Shown in pieces: positions 1-8,113 of a DNA stretch of 64,000 nucleotides. Made by a program: the position numbers and the translations under genes. Every line of letters begins with the position of its first letter. Positions within the stretch are counted from its first letter, which is position 1. This stretch comes from Bradyrhizobium sp. dw_411 (GTDB lineage: Bacteria; Pseudomonadota; Alphaproteobacteria; Rhizobiales; Xanthobacteraceae): the NCBI RefSeq assembly GCF_018449695.1, contig NZ_JAAVUY010000008.1, forward strand, positions 62,001-126,000, given 5' to 3'. A model generated the notes under the pieces. That model was not told the DNA's origin, ran no database searches, and saw only the letters and a program-made list of their open reading frames with translations.

Positions 1-406
1 CCTGCGTCGTGATGCGCTGCGCGGTGCCGGCGACCACGATCTGCGGCGTCTCGGACTGGCGGCTCACCTGCGAAGACGCGAGACTAGCGGGGCTGGAGAT
101 GCTGCCCACATTGATCAGCACTTCATCGCGCGAAATCAGCCGTTTGATCACATTGACGGCCTCCTCGGGCTTGCCATTATCATCGGCGAACACCGGCTCG
201 ATCTTCTCGCCGCGAATGCCGCCGGCAGCGTTCTTTTCCGCAACCGCGAGATTGACCGAATCTTTTTCGGCGGAGCCCATCGCGGCGGCGTCGCCGCTCA
301 TGGGACCGAACACGCCGATCTTGATCGTGTCGGCGGCTGCGATCTGAACCGAAGCCGCGATCATCAGGGCGGCGACACAGACGCCGCTCAAAGTTCGAAA
401 GCGCAT
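1..406 (-). CDS. Liv-type ABC transporter substrate-binding protein (3' part outside window)
   Basis: This is the N-terminal 135 codons of a periplasmic branched-chain-amino-acid-type (LivK/LivJ) binding protein; the gene continues beyond base 1. The reading begins MRFRTLSGV, then has a hydrophobic signal peptide ending near AAADT, then IKIGVFGPMSGDAAA, the usual first strand and ligand loop of the peripla_BP_6 family. Start choice: AGGAG lies 6 bases before the ATG at 406, whereas an in-frame ATG at 412 sits too close to it. It lies 28 bases downstream of livF and should be the last known member of the LivHMGF operon. The substrate is unlikely to be inferable from the family alone; the shared LacI-type operators point to the compound oxidised by the adjacent monooxygenase. 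Confidence 0.9.
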   Translation of the reverse strand, partial: MRFRTLSGVCVAALMIAASVQIAAADTIKIGVFGPMSGDAAAMGSAEKDSVNLAVAEKNAAGGIRGEKIEPVFADDNGKPEEAVNVIKRLISRDEVLINVGSISSPASLASSQVSRQSETPQIVVAGTAQRITTQ

Positions 407-434
407 TTTCATCTCCTTTTGGTTCGGGACCTGT

Positions 435-1187
435 TCACGTATTCGCGGCTTGAGCAGGATCGCCATCGGCGAACTCCCACTCCTGTTCACCCAGATAACT
501 CGCCCACACCTTGGGGTTCTCAAGCAGGCGATCGCTGGAATCGGAAAGCACGATCGAGCCGGTTTCGATGACATAGCCGCGCGTCGCCAGCGACAGCGCC
601 AGTTCGGCATTCTGTTCGACCAGCAGGATGGTAACGCCGCTTTCGCGGAAATAGTCGATCGCATTGGCGATTTCCTCGACCACGATCGGCGCGAGGCCGA
701 GCGAAGGCTCGTCCAGCATCAACAGCACCGGCTGCGCCATCATCGCGCGCCCGAATGCCAGCATCTGCTGTTCGCCGCCGCTGAGCGATCCCGCCAATTG
801 CCGCCGGCGCTCGTACAGCCGCGGAAACAGCTCGAACACGCGTTCGCGCGTCGCCTTTTCCTTGCCATGCGCGCGCGGCGAAAACGCCCCGACCGTCAGA
901 TTCTGCTGCACCGAGAGGCGCGGAAACACCCGGCGACCTTCCGGCACATGCACGATCCCACGTGCCACGATCTGTTCCGGTGAAAGGTTCGTGATGACCT
1001 CGCCCTGAAACTCGATGGTGCCGGCGGTCGGGCGTATCAGCCCCGAAATCGTGCGCAGCGCCGTCGATTTGCCCGCGCCATTGGAGCCGATCAGCGCCAC
1101 CACCTCGCCGGCTTCAAGCGAGATATCGACCTTGCGCAAGGCCGTCACCGCGCCGTAACCGGCGCTGACATTGCTAAGGCGAAGCAT
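435..1187 (-). CDS. livF: ABC transporter ATP-binding protein, LivF type
   Basis: This 250-residue ATPase powers Liv-type uptake with its LivG partner. Walker A is GSNGAGKST near residue 35, the ABC signature is LSGGEQQM near residue 135, and Walker B is LLMLDEPS with the LGLAP that follows typically in LivF. An H-loop-like segment (ILLVEQNAELA) has Gln in the LivF-typical VEQN form. The ATG at 1187 lies inside the end of livG (14-base overlap), so translation is probably coupled. It is the fourth gene of the operon livH-livM-livG-livF-substrate-binding protein. Confidence 0.95.
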   Translation of the reverse strand: MLRLSNVSAGYGAVTALRKVDISLEAGEVVALIGSNGAGKSTALRTISGLIRPTAGTIEFQGEVITNLSPEQIVARGIVHVPEGRRVFPRLSVQQNLTVGAFSPRAHGKEKATRERVFELFPRLYERRRQLAGSLSGGEQQMLAFGRAMMAQPVLLMLDEPSLGLAPIVVEEIANAIDYFRESGVTILLVEQNAELALSLATRGYVIETGSIVLSDSSDRLLENPKVWASYLGEQEWEFADGDPAQAANT

Positions 1188-1995
1188 GGGCGGCTTCCGG
1201 TTGCGAGCTTTGAGTGGGTTTGGCGCGGCGCTTGAGACGGCCGCCGAGATAGGCCTTGATCACTTCCGGATGCGCGCGAATTTCGGCGGGACTGCCGTTG
1301 GCCAGGCGCCTTCCGTAATTCAGCACCGTGATGCAGTCGCAGGACGGCATCACGACATCCATGTGGTGCTCGACCAGCAGGACCGTCACGCCAGAAGCGC
1401 GGATCATCCTGATCAGGTCGACCATTCGCTGGCTCTCGGCGCCATTGAGGCCGGCGGCGGGCTCATCGAGCAGCAGCAGCTTCGGCCGCGCGACGATGGC
1501 GCGCGCGATCTCGACCAGGCGTTGCGATCCATAAGGCAGCGCACCGGCCTGCATGTCAGCCAGATGCGCGAGGCCGACAAAGTCGAGCGCCTCGCGGGCG
1601 CGCTCGGTAATCGCGGTTTCCTCCGCCTGCTGCTGCGGCGAACGCAGCAGTGCGTGCCAGATCTCGCAATGGGTCTGCCCGTGCATCCCGACCATGATGT
1701 TTTCGAGCACGGTCATCTCGCGGAACAGCCTCAGGTTCTGGAAGGTCCGCCGAATGCCAAAGCGCGCACGACGATCGACCGGCCAGCGCGTGATGTCACT
1801 GCCATCGAACTGAATTTTCCCGGCGCTGGAGGCGAGATGGCCCGAGATCAGATTGAGCATCGTGGTCTTGCCGGCGCCATTGGGGCCGATCAATCCGTGC
1901 ACCGAGCCCGCCGCCACCTCCATGCCGACATCGCCGACGGCAACCAAGCCGCCGAAGCGCCGTGACAACCCGCTGATGTCCAACAGGGTGCTCAA
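1174..1995 (-). CDS. livG: ABC transporter ATP-binding protein, LivG type
   Basis: This 273-residue ATPase is the LivG partner in the transporter. Walker A is GPNGAGKTT near residue 37 and Walker B is LLLLDEPAAGLN. The H-loop is VLLVEHHMDVVM, where the histidine pair is characteristic of LivG rather than LivF. The start is apparently TTG at 1995, two bases after the livM stop, with GAGG about 8 bases upstream; no better ATG exists before Walker A. The C-terminal tail (after AYLGG) is the usual LivG ending followed by a basic extension. The gene overlaps livF by 14 bases. Confidence 0.94.
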   Translation of the reverse strand: MSTLLDISGLSRRFGGLVAVGDVGMEVAAGSVHGLIGPNGAGKTTMLNLISGHLASSAGKIQFDGSDITRWPVDRRARFGIRRTFQNLRLFREMTVLENIMVGMHGQTHCEIWHALLRSPQQQAEETAITERAREALDFVGLAHLADMQAGALPYGSQRLVEIARAIVARPKLLLLDEPAAGLNGAESQRMVDLIRMIRASGVTVLLVEHHMDVVMPSCDCITVLNYGRRLANGSPAEIRAHPEVIKAYLGGRLKRRAKPTQSSQPEAAHASP

Positions 1996-1997
1996 TT

Positions 1998-2975
1998 CTA
2001 CAGCCTCGCGGTCCAGGGTTTCTGCAAAAGCCAGCGCTGCCCGTGCTGCGCGATATATTTGACGAGATCGACGAGAATGCCGCTCAGGCCCTTGCTGCCA
2101 GCACCCGCGAATACGATGACCATCACGCCGAACAGCAGCAGCCGGAATTCGCCGGAGGCGCGCAGCAGTTCCGGGATCAACACCACGATCGCTGCGCCCA
2201 GCGCCGCCCCGGGCAGGCTGCGGATGCCGCCGATCACCACCATGATCAGGATGTCGATCGATTTCTGAAAGTCGAAATCGTTCGGATTAAGATAGCGCGA
2301 ATGAAACGCGTAAAGACCGCCGGCAATGCCGGACGCAATGGCCGCGACCAGGAAGCATTTGCTCTTGTAGACGGCAATATTGATGCCGCTGGCGCGCGCC
2401 GCTTCCTCGTCCTGTGAAATCGCGGTCAGCGCCCGGCCGAAGCGCGAATGGGCGATCCGGTCGAAGGCCAGGAACACCGCCGCCGCGGTGATCAGGCAGA
2501 TATAATACAGCGCTTTTTCACCGCCCAGCGAAAATCCAAACAGCGTCGGCGCCGGAATGTCGATCATCCCGATGCTGCCGCCGGTCAGCCAGTCCTCGTT
2601 GAGCATCACGAGGTGAACGATGATCGCAAATCCCAACGTCGCCACCGCGAGGCTCGAGCCCTTCAGGCGCACGATCGGAATCAGCAGCAGGCTGGACAGG
2701 CCCGCCAGCAATCCGCCGGCCACGATCGCCAGCACGAACGGGACATGAAAGGAGATCGCAAGCGACGCGGCCGTGTAGGCGCCGATGCCGTAAAACGCGC
2801 CCTGCCCCAGCGACACGATGCCCGCCATGCCCACCAGCAATTGCTGGGAGAAAGCAAGAATGACGCCGATCAGCGCCAGGCTGAAAATATGCACCCAATA
2901 GGCATTCGACTGCAGCAGCGGAACCGCGGCGAGGAGTAACGCGACGCCTAATCTGGCTATCAGCGATGAACGCAT
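1998..2975 (-). CDS. livM: Branched-chain amino acid-type ABC permease, LivM
   Basis: This 325-residue inner-membrane permease has about eight to ten hydrophobic segments. Family features include GMAGIVSLGQGAFYGIGAY near residue 50 (the LivM signature for G-x-x-S-L-G-x-x-A-F/L) and the cytoplasmic EEAARASGIN loop (EAA-like contact with the ATPases) near residue 190. It forms the translocation channel with LivH. The gene starts 4 bases after the livH stop and ends 2 bases before the livG start, so the four transporter genes form one transcript. Confidence 0.94.
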   Translation of the reverse strand: MRSSLIARLGVALLLAAVPLLQSNAYWVHIFSLALIGVILAFSQQLLVGMAGIVSLGQGAFYGIGAYTAASLAISFHVPFVLAIVAGGLLAGLSSLLLIPIVRLKGSSLAVATLGFAIIVHLVMLNEDWLTGGSIGMIDIPAPTLFGFSLGGEKALYYICLITAAAVFLAFDRIAHSRFGRALTAISQDEEAARASGINIAVYKSKCFLVAAIASGIAGGLYAFHSRYLNPNDFDFQKSIDILIMVVIGGIRSLPGAALGAAIVVLIPELLRASGEFRLLLFGVMVIVFAGAGSKGLSGILVDLVKYIAQHGQRWLLQKPWTARL

Positions 2976-2979
2976 GGGG

Positions 2980-3864
2980 TCACACTTCTCGGCCGCCGCG
3001 GGTCAGAAGCCCCGTCGGCATGAAAAGCAGGATCGCGATCAGCACCACCATGCCGACCGCGTCCTTGTAGGCGGTCGAAATCAGTGTGCCCGAGAACGTT
3101 TCGATCAGTCCGAATATCAGCCCGCCGATCATCGCGCCGGCGATGCTGCCGAGGCCGCCCAGCGTCGCCGCGACGAACGCCTTGATGCCGGTCAGGAAGC
3201 CCATGTTGAACGAAGCAAAGAACAGCGAGCCGAGCAGCACACCCGCGGCGCCAGCCATCATGCCCGAAATTGCAAACGTATAGGTTGTCGTGCGGTCGAC
3301 GCTGATGCCCATCAGTTGCGCAACATCCGGGTCCTGTGCCGCCGCCTGCATCGCGATGCCAAGCCGGGTGAACCGAAAGAACAGGATCAGCACGCCCATG
3401 ATCAACCCGCTTAGGAGCACGATCCAGATCAGTTGCGGCGACACGGTGAAGCCGGCGAACTTCACGCCGCCGGATGCGAACAGCGTCGGATAGCGCAACG
3501 GTTCGGAACCCCAGACCAGGCGCGCGACGTTCTGCAGCACGATCGAGACGCCAAGCGTCGCGATCATGATGTTGATCGCCGAGACCCGGCGCAGGCGCAG
3601 CGTGCGGTAAACCACGACCTCGACCAGCATCGAAACCAGTCCGCCGCCGAGAACACCCGCCAGCAGCACCAGCCAGAACGGCATGCCCTGCAGCCAGAAG
3701 GAACTGAGGCCGGCCATCGAGCCGATCATCAGCATTTCGCCTTGCGCGAAGTGGAGGATGTCGGTGGCGCGGATAATCATCGAGATGCCCAGCGCAATCA
3801 GGCTGTAGATGCACCCGATCGCGAGGCCGCCGAGCGTGGTCTGAACGAGTTGATCGATTGTCAT
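2980..3864 (-). CDS. livH: Branched-chain amino acid-type ABC permease, LivH
   Basis: This 294-residue membrane permease is the first gene of the liv operon. Recognisable LivH features are GGLAIGCIYSLIALGISMI at the start, FAQGEMLMIGS near residue 45 and the AAAQDPDVAQLMGI loop (EAA-like) near residue 180. An upstream in-frame reading would add 21 residues, but the ATG at 3864 has AGAAGG 6 bases before it and gives the usual family N-terminus, so it is preferred. A LacI-type palindrome lies 58 bases upstream (3922-3937). Confidence 0.94.
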   Translation of the reverse strand: MTIDQLVQTTLGGLAIGCIYSLIALGISMIIRATDILHFAQGEMLMIGSMAGLSSFWLQGMPFWLVLLAGVLGGGLVSMLVEVVVYRTLRLRRVSAINIMIATLGVSIVLQNVARLVWGSEPLRYPTLFASGGVKFAGFTVSPQLIWIVLLSGLIMGVLILFFRFTRLGIAMQAAAQDPDVAQLMGISVDRTTTYTFAISGMMAGAAGVLLGSLFFASFNMGFLTGIKAFVAATLGGLGSIAGAMIGGLIFGLIETFSGTLISTAYKDAVGMVVLIAILLFMPTGLLTRGGREV

Positions 3865-3921
3865 CGCGCGCCTTCTCTTCACAAGAGCTAACGCTGTGCC
3901 GCACAAAGCAGCAAGATCAAA

Positions 3922-3937
3922 TTGCATGCGAATGCAA
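3922..3937. promoter_or_regulatory. LacI-family operator-like palindrome, site 1 (liv operon)
   Basis: The sequence TTGCATGCGAATGCAA has perfect 6-base arms (TTGCAT/ATGCAA) around a central GCGA. It lies 58 bases upstream of the livH start. The central CG and the near-palindromic 14-16 base length are typical of LacI-family operators, and a LacI-family gene lies at 6760-7839. It matches sites at 4023-4038 and 6626-6641. Confidence 0.75.
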
Positions 3938-4022
3938 GGGCAATAGGCCTATGTTTTGTGCAGCTTATATCAGGCTTTTCGCCGTATCATTTCGCCCACG
4001 CCGTAAAATTTTTCCGGCATGC

Positions 4023-4038
4023 TTGCATACGTATGCAG
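4023..4038. promoter_or_regulatory. LacI-family operator-like palindrome, site 2 (monooxygenase)
   Basis: The sequence TTGCATACGTATGCAG contains a perfect 14-base palindrome (TGCATACGTATGCA, 4024-4037). It lies 141 bases upstream of the monooxygenase start and differs from site 3 at one position (A for G at the seventh base). It is inferred to bind the LacI-family product of 6760-7839. Confidence 0.75.
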
Positions 4039-4178
4039 ATATGCCAATGTTTTGAGACGCTTCCAAATGCGCCAGGGAATTCGAAGCCATTTTGGAGAAC
4101 CGACGCCGCGCGCTTGGCATCAAGCGTGCAAGGAAGCCCAATCGATCCCGTACGAATGTTACCGCCCGGAGTGAACGC

Positions 4179-5519
4179 ATGAAAAAAAGAATTCAACTGG
4201 CTTTCGACATGTCCTGGACCACGGTGGAAACCCAGTGGCGGCTCCCCGGCTCCTGGGTCGATCAGCATCACCCCAATATCGGCCTGTTCGAGGAAGCCGC
4301 TCGCCAAGCCGAACGCGGCGGTCTCGACATGATCTTCTTCGGCGACAGTACGGGAATCCCGAGCACCTGGAAGGATTCGATCGAGGATGCCGTCAGTTAC
4401 GGCGTCGCCTGGCCCCGCTTCGAGATGAGCCCCTGGATCACCGCGATGTCGCGGGTCACCAGCCATCTCGGCTTCGGTCTCACCTATGCCTCGACCTTCA
4501 TGCATCCGTTCTATACCGCCCGGCTGCTCAACTCGCTCGATCACATCACCAACGGCCGCATCGCCTTCAATGTCATCACCTCGCAGCGCCGCGCCGATTT
4601 CGCCAATTACGGTTATGACGAGCTGGTCGACCATAATGAGCGCTATGAACGCCTCGAGGAGTTCATCGACGTCTGCCGCCGGCTCTGGGACAGCGTGGCC
4701 CCGGATGCCTTCATCTGGGATCGCAAGACCGGCATGGTCGCCGATCCCACCAAGGTGAAGGCGATCAATCACGTCGGCAAGTTCTTCAAGGTCGCGGGTC
4801 CACTCAGCGTGATCCCCTCGCCGCAGGTGCATCCGGTGATTCTGCAGGCCGGCGGTTCGCCGCGCGGCACCCGCGCCGCCGCCCATGTCGCCGATCACGT
4901 ATTTGGTTTGACCAAGACGGTTCCGCTGATGGCGCAGCAGCGCAGCGATCTCGACAAGGCGCTGGTCGCGGAAGGCCGGGACCCGGAGAAGGTCGGAATT
5001 CTCTGGTCGAGCCGGGCTGTCGTCGGCGAAACCAAAGCCGAGGCCGACGCGCTTCGCGAAAGCATGATCGCCGATGTTCCGGTCGAAGCGGTCGGTGCCT
5101 GGCTATCCCATAATACCGGCTACGATATGTCGCTGCTTCCTCCGAAATTTTCCCTGAGAGAGCTGCAGGAACGCATCGTCGCCGCGAACGCCTCCCCGGT
5201 CGGCTTCGTCAGCCTGCTGGCCAAACAGCACGGCGAGACCGCGGAGATCACCCGCGAAGAGTTCTTCCGCCATGGCCTCAGCGCTGCGACCGGCCACAAC
5301 ATCACCTTCGCGGGAACCGCCACTCAACTGGCCGATCAGATGGAGGAAATGTTCGAAGCCACCGGCAGCCGCGGCGGGTTCATGCTGTCGGTTTCACAAT
5401 CCGCGCCCCGCGCGATCATGCTCAATATCATCGATCAGCTGGTGCCGGAATTGAAGCGCCGCGGACGGTACCGCAAATCCTACGAAGGCAAGACGTTGCG
5501 CGAGAATCTGTCTGCCTGA
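4179..5519 (+). CDS. Flavin-dependent monooxygenase, NtaA/SnaA/DszA family (LLM class)
   Basis: This 446-residue TIM-barrel oxygenase of the bacterial luciferase-like class uses reduced FMN made by a separate reductase. Family marks are WRLPGSW near residue 23, ERGGLDMIFFGD near residue 47 and NGRIAFNVITS near residue 125 (the flavin-binding R-x-x-W/F-N-V-V-T-S region), followed by ADFANYGYD. Length fits nitrilotriacetate monooxygenase component A and relatives. An in-frame ATG 87 bases upstream is rejected because ATG 4179 has GGAG 7 bases before it and gives the family N-terminus (KKRIQLAFDM). Partners are the two reductases at 5550-6541. The substrate is unknown; co-regulation with an amino-acid-type transporter suggests a polar amine or acid. 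Confidence 0.92.
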   Translation: MKKRIQLAFDMSWTTVETQWRLPGSWVDQHHPNIGLFEEAARQAERGGLDMIFFGDSTGIPSTWKDSIEDAVSYGVAWPRFEMSPWITAMSRVTSHLGFGLTYASTFMHPFYTARLLNSLDHITNGRIAFNVITSQRRADFANYGYDELVDHNERYERLEEFIDVCRRLWDSVAPDAFIWDRKTGMVADPTKVKAINHVGKFFKVAGPLSVIPSPQVHPVILQAGGSPRGTRAAAHVADHVFGLTKTVPLMAQQRSDLDKALVAEGRDPEKVGILWSSRAVVGETKAEADALRESMIADVPVEAVGAWLSHNTGYDMSLLPPKFSLRELQERIVAANASPVGFVSLLAKQHGETAEITREEFFRHGLSAATGHNITFAGTATQLADQMEEMFEATGSRGGFMLSVSQSAPRAIMLNIIDQLVPELKRRGRYRKSYEGKTLRENLSA

Positions 5520-5549
5520 TTCTTCAACGGGCGTTGGCCGGCTCGCCTC

Positions 5550-6044
5550 TCAGGCCACGCTGGAGGCGAGCACGCCATATTGGCCGTCGATATACAAGAG
5601 CGCATCGACATCCGACTGCCACAGCCTGACATCGCGAACCGCGCCGATGAAGATAGTATGCGAATGCACCGGGATCACCTGCGTGATTTCGCAATCGAAG
5701 CTCGCCAGCGTGGCCGACAGTGCCGGCGCGCCGGTGAACAGCGGCTGCCAGGGAGTTTCCTCGAAACGCCGATCACGCGATTCGGACGAGCTGAACCGCC
5801 GCGCCAGTTCGACATCCCCGGAACTCAGGAGATTGACGCAGAAGATGCCGGTGCGGCTGATGGCGTCATGACAGCTTGAGTTGAGATTGACGCAAACCAG
5901 CAGCGAAGGCTCCGGCTCGACGCAGACCGAGCAGACCGATGTGGCGACCAGGCCCTGCGGAATGGACTGCTCGATCGTGGTGATGATCGATACGCCGGCC
6001 GCCAGCCGCCGCATCCCGCGTTTGAACAGAGCGCCATCGATCAC
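5550..6044 (-). CDS. Flavin reductase-like FMN-binding protein (second of pair)
   Basis: This 164-residue flavin reductase-domain protein (HpaC / NtaB type) would deliver reduced FMN to the monooxygenase. The N-terminus FKRGMRRLAAGVSIITT is the standard opening of the family, with SVCVEPEPSLLVCVN (flavin contact) near residue 40 and NLLSSGD near residue 70. The start is GTG at 6044, sharing GTGA with the stop of the preceding reductase gene, so the two are translationally coupled. It is a paralogue of 6041-6541 with only moderate similarity, suggesting either two subunits of one reductase or two specialised reductases. Confidence 0.87.
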   Translation of the reverse strand: MIDGALFKRGMRRLAAGVSIITTIEQSIPQGLVATSVCSVCVEPEPSLLVCVNLNSSCHDAISRTGIFCVNLLSSGDVELARRFSSSESRDRRFEETPWQPLFTGAPALSATLASFDCEITQVIPVHSHTIFIGAVRDVRLWQSDVDALLYIDGQYGVLASSVA

Positions 6045-6541
6045 GGCAGAAATCCGCCGCGAAAATGCACCAATGGCGTGGCCTGCGGATCGCCCGATGT
6101 CGCGACGACCCGTCCCAGAATGATGACCACGTTGTAGCGCTCGATGGTCTCGACCAGTTCGCAATCGATCGCGCCGATCGCATCCGCAAGAACAGGCGCG
6201 CCTGTCGCCAGCTTGATCCACGATGCCGTCGAGAAACGGTCCGCGCCCTTCAGGTCCGATTTGCCGCCGAAGATCTCCGCCAGCGCCTTTTGCCCTGACG
6301 GCAGATAATTGATGGCAAAATGCCGGGCCTCGAGGATAATCGCCAGCGCCGAGGTGCGCTTGTCGACCGATACCAGCATGGTCGGCGGATCAGCGCATAG
6401 ATGCGTGGCCGACAGGCCCAACAAGCCGGCCGGGCCGCTCTCCGAGCGCGCCGTGACGATGGTGCTGCCGGTCGCGCGCTGGCTAATCGCCTGCCAGAAC
6501 TGCTTGCCATCGATCGTTCCAGGCTCGTCAGGCATGATCAT
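6041..6541 (-). CDS. Flavin reductase-like FMN-binding protein (first of pair)
   Basis: This 166-residue member of the flavin reductase domain family would act with the LLM monooxygenase. Features are RATGSTIVTARS near residue 20, LSATHLCADPPTMLVSVD near residue 45 (flavin-binding strand and loop), HFAINYLPSGQ near residue 80, and a C-terminal PLVHFRGGF, the usual ending before the last strand. The ATG at 6541 is preceded by AAGGGTG. A LacI-type palindrome lies 85 bases upstream (6626-6641). It overlaps the second reductase by four bases. Confidence 0.87.
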   Translation of the reverse strand: MIMPDEPGTIDGKQFWQAISQRATGSTIVTARSESGPAGLLGLSATHLCADPPTMLVSVDKRTSALAIILEARHFAINYLPSGQKALAEIFGGKSDLKGADRFSTASWIKLATGAPVLADAIGAIDCELVETIERYNVVIILGRVVATSGDPQATPLVHFRGGFLP

Positions 6542-6625
6542 TTCACCCTTTTTCGACAGCGCTTTTCAGCAACCATCAACCTTGCGCCGAACTTGGGACG
6601 GCGACGGCCGCCAGACAAGACTAAA

Positions 6626-6641
6626 TTGCATGCGTATGCAG
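6626..6641. promoter_or_regulatory. LacI-family operator-like palindrome, site 3 (reductases / lacI)
   Basis: The sequence TTGCATGCGTATGCAG lies in the 218-base gap between the reductase pair and the LacI-family gene. It shares the TTGCAT/ATGCAR arms and central CG with sites at 3922 and 4023. Its position would allow control of the reductases and autoregulation of the regulator. Confidence 0.75.
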
Positions 6642-6759
6642 ACCATCCTGCAAAAGGTTTAGGCAGTGCATCGCGTCGCTATGGCTCTATAATGGAGGTA
6701 GCATCTCCTGTATTTTCTACCTTTTGCCTGCCGGGCACCTTCCCAGAGACCAGCACACG

Positions 6760-7839
6760 ATGGCGAGACGATCGATTACCAAGGCCGCAGTAACGAAGGC
6801 CGGAACCCACGTCACCGCCGAGGATGTCGCGCGGACATTGGGGGTTTCCCAATCGACGATTTCACGCGCTTTCTCGATGACCGCCAGCATTTCGGACGAG
6901 ATGAAGCTGAAAGTCATCAAGGCCGCTAACAAGCTCGGCTATCAGCCGAACGTCATCGCGCGCAGCCTGATCACGCGGCGCACCAACATGGTCGCGATCG
7001 TGATGGCCAATCTGGTGGACCCGTTCTATCCGGTGGTGCTGGACGAACTGGTGCAGCAGGTTCAGTCGCGCGGTTTTCAGACGCTGCTGTTCGTGCCGTC
7101 GCCCGGCCAGGATGTCGACGATATCATGCCGAACCTGCTGCAGTACCAGGTCGACGCGATCGTGCTGACGTCCGCGACGATTTCATCCGCGATGGCCCGC
7201 ATCTGCGCGGCGCGCGACACGCCGGTGGTGTCGTTCAACCGCTATGTGCCGGGACTGCAGATCCACGCGGTATCGAGCGACAACATTGCCGGCGCGCGCC
7301 AGGTCGCGGATTTTCTCGTCGCCACAGGCCATGAGCGCCCGGCCTTTATCTCGGGCGAGCGCGACGCCACCACCAACCGCGATCGGCGCAACGGCTTCGT
7401 GTCTCGTCTGAAGCAACTCAAGATGAATTCCTGCATACAGGAAGAAGGCGGCGACTTCAGCTATGAAGCCGGCTATGCCGCGACCAAGCGGCTGCTGCGC
7501 CGCGCCGGGCACCCGGATGCACTGTTCTTTGCCTGCGATGTGATGGCCATCGGCGGCATCGACGCCGCGCGCGAACTCGGCATAAGCGTGCCAGAGGACA
7601 TATCGATTGTCGGCTATGACGATGTGCCGATGGCCGCGCTGCCGAGCTACAGCCTGACCACGATCCGCCAACCGATCCGCGAGATGGCGAAGGCCGCAGT
7701 CGATGTGCTCGATCTGGCGGAGCCGCGCGGCATGAAATCCGGGCCCACCACCCGCATGATCCCGGGATCCCTGATCACGCGCTCATCGACGATGAATCGG
7801 CGTGCGCCTGTGCGCGTCGGAAAGGCGTCGCGGCGGTGA
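6760..7839 (+). CDS. LacI-family transcriptional regulator
   Basis: This 359-residue protein has a DNA-binding helix-turn-helix and hinge at residues about 17-70 (TAEDVARTLGVSQSTISRAF, then ANKLGYQPNVIARSL). The periplasmic-binding-like effector domain follows (VAIVMANLVDPFYPVVLDEL through SIVGYDDVPMAALPSYSLTTIRQP). Helix-turn-helix order and hinge match the LacI/GalR family. The start at ATG 6760 is used because the preceding 12 codons look non-coding. Being divergent from the reductases and near three matching palindromes, it is probably the local repressor, relieved by the monooxygenase substrate or a product. Confidence 0.93.
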   Translation: MARRSITKAAVTKAGTHVTAEDVARTLGVSQSTISRAFSMTASISDEMKLKVIKAANKLGYQPNVIARSLITRRTNMVAIVMANLVDPFYPVVLDELVQQVQSRGFQTLLFVPSPGQDVDDIMPNLLQYQVDAIVLTSATISSAMARICAARDTPVVSFNRYVPGLQIHAVSSDNIAGARQVADFLVATGHERPAFISGERDATTNRDRRNGFVSRLKQLKMNSCIQEEGGDFSYEAGYAATKRLLRRAGHPDALFFACDVMAIGGIDAARELGISVPEDISIVGYDDVPMAALPSYSLTTIRQPIREMAKAAVDVLDLAEPRGMKSGPTTRMIPGSLITRSSTMNRRAPVRVGKASRR

Positions 7840-7892
7840 AGGCGGTGATCGCTGCGAGCGATCAGCCGCGACAAGACTGCTCATTATGCTCA

Positions 7893-7997
7893 CCGTCATT
7901 CCGGGATGGTCCGAAGGACCAGACCCGGAATCTCGAGATTCTCCGATGTGCAATTGCACATCGTAGCTCGATGCTTCGCATCACCCCGGAATGACGG
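7893..7997. repeat. Palindromic intergenic repeat element (Bradyrhizobium/Rhodopseudomonas type)
   Basis: The ends CCGTCATTCCGGGATG (7893-7908) and CACCCCGGAATGACGG (7982-7997) are inverted copies with one mismatch in 16. They enclose further inverted segments (GATGTGCAATTGCACATC near 7945). Elements with these CCGTCATTCCGGG ends are familiar from Bradyrhizobiaceae genomes. It lies between the LacI-family gene and the glutathione transferase gene and may act as a transcript terminator or simply be a mobile repeat. No second copy was found in this window. Confidence 0.8.
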
Positions 7998-8113
7998 TTG
8001 CTTGGGTTACAGCGCATAATTCCAAATAATGAAATAGTATCTTTCAACAAGAGCCATTTAAACTTACAACCGCAACAATATACTCGCAGCGTAATTCAAC
8101 GCTGTGAGGAAAA

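Larger units (their letters stand above)
3865..4178. other. Divergent control region between livH and the monooxygenase
   Basis: This 314-base stretch has no credible gene. It holds two operator-like palindromes (3922-3937 and 4023-4038), one placed for each divergent transcript. Its base composition is visibly more AT-rich than the flanking genes, as expected for promoters. No convincing -35/-10 pair was assigned by eye. Confidence 0.6.

Noticed and set aside
9..347. 112-codon reading on the plus strand at the left edge
   Set aside because: It is antisense to the clear N-terminus of a Liv-type binding protein and has no family features.
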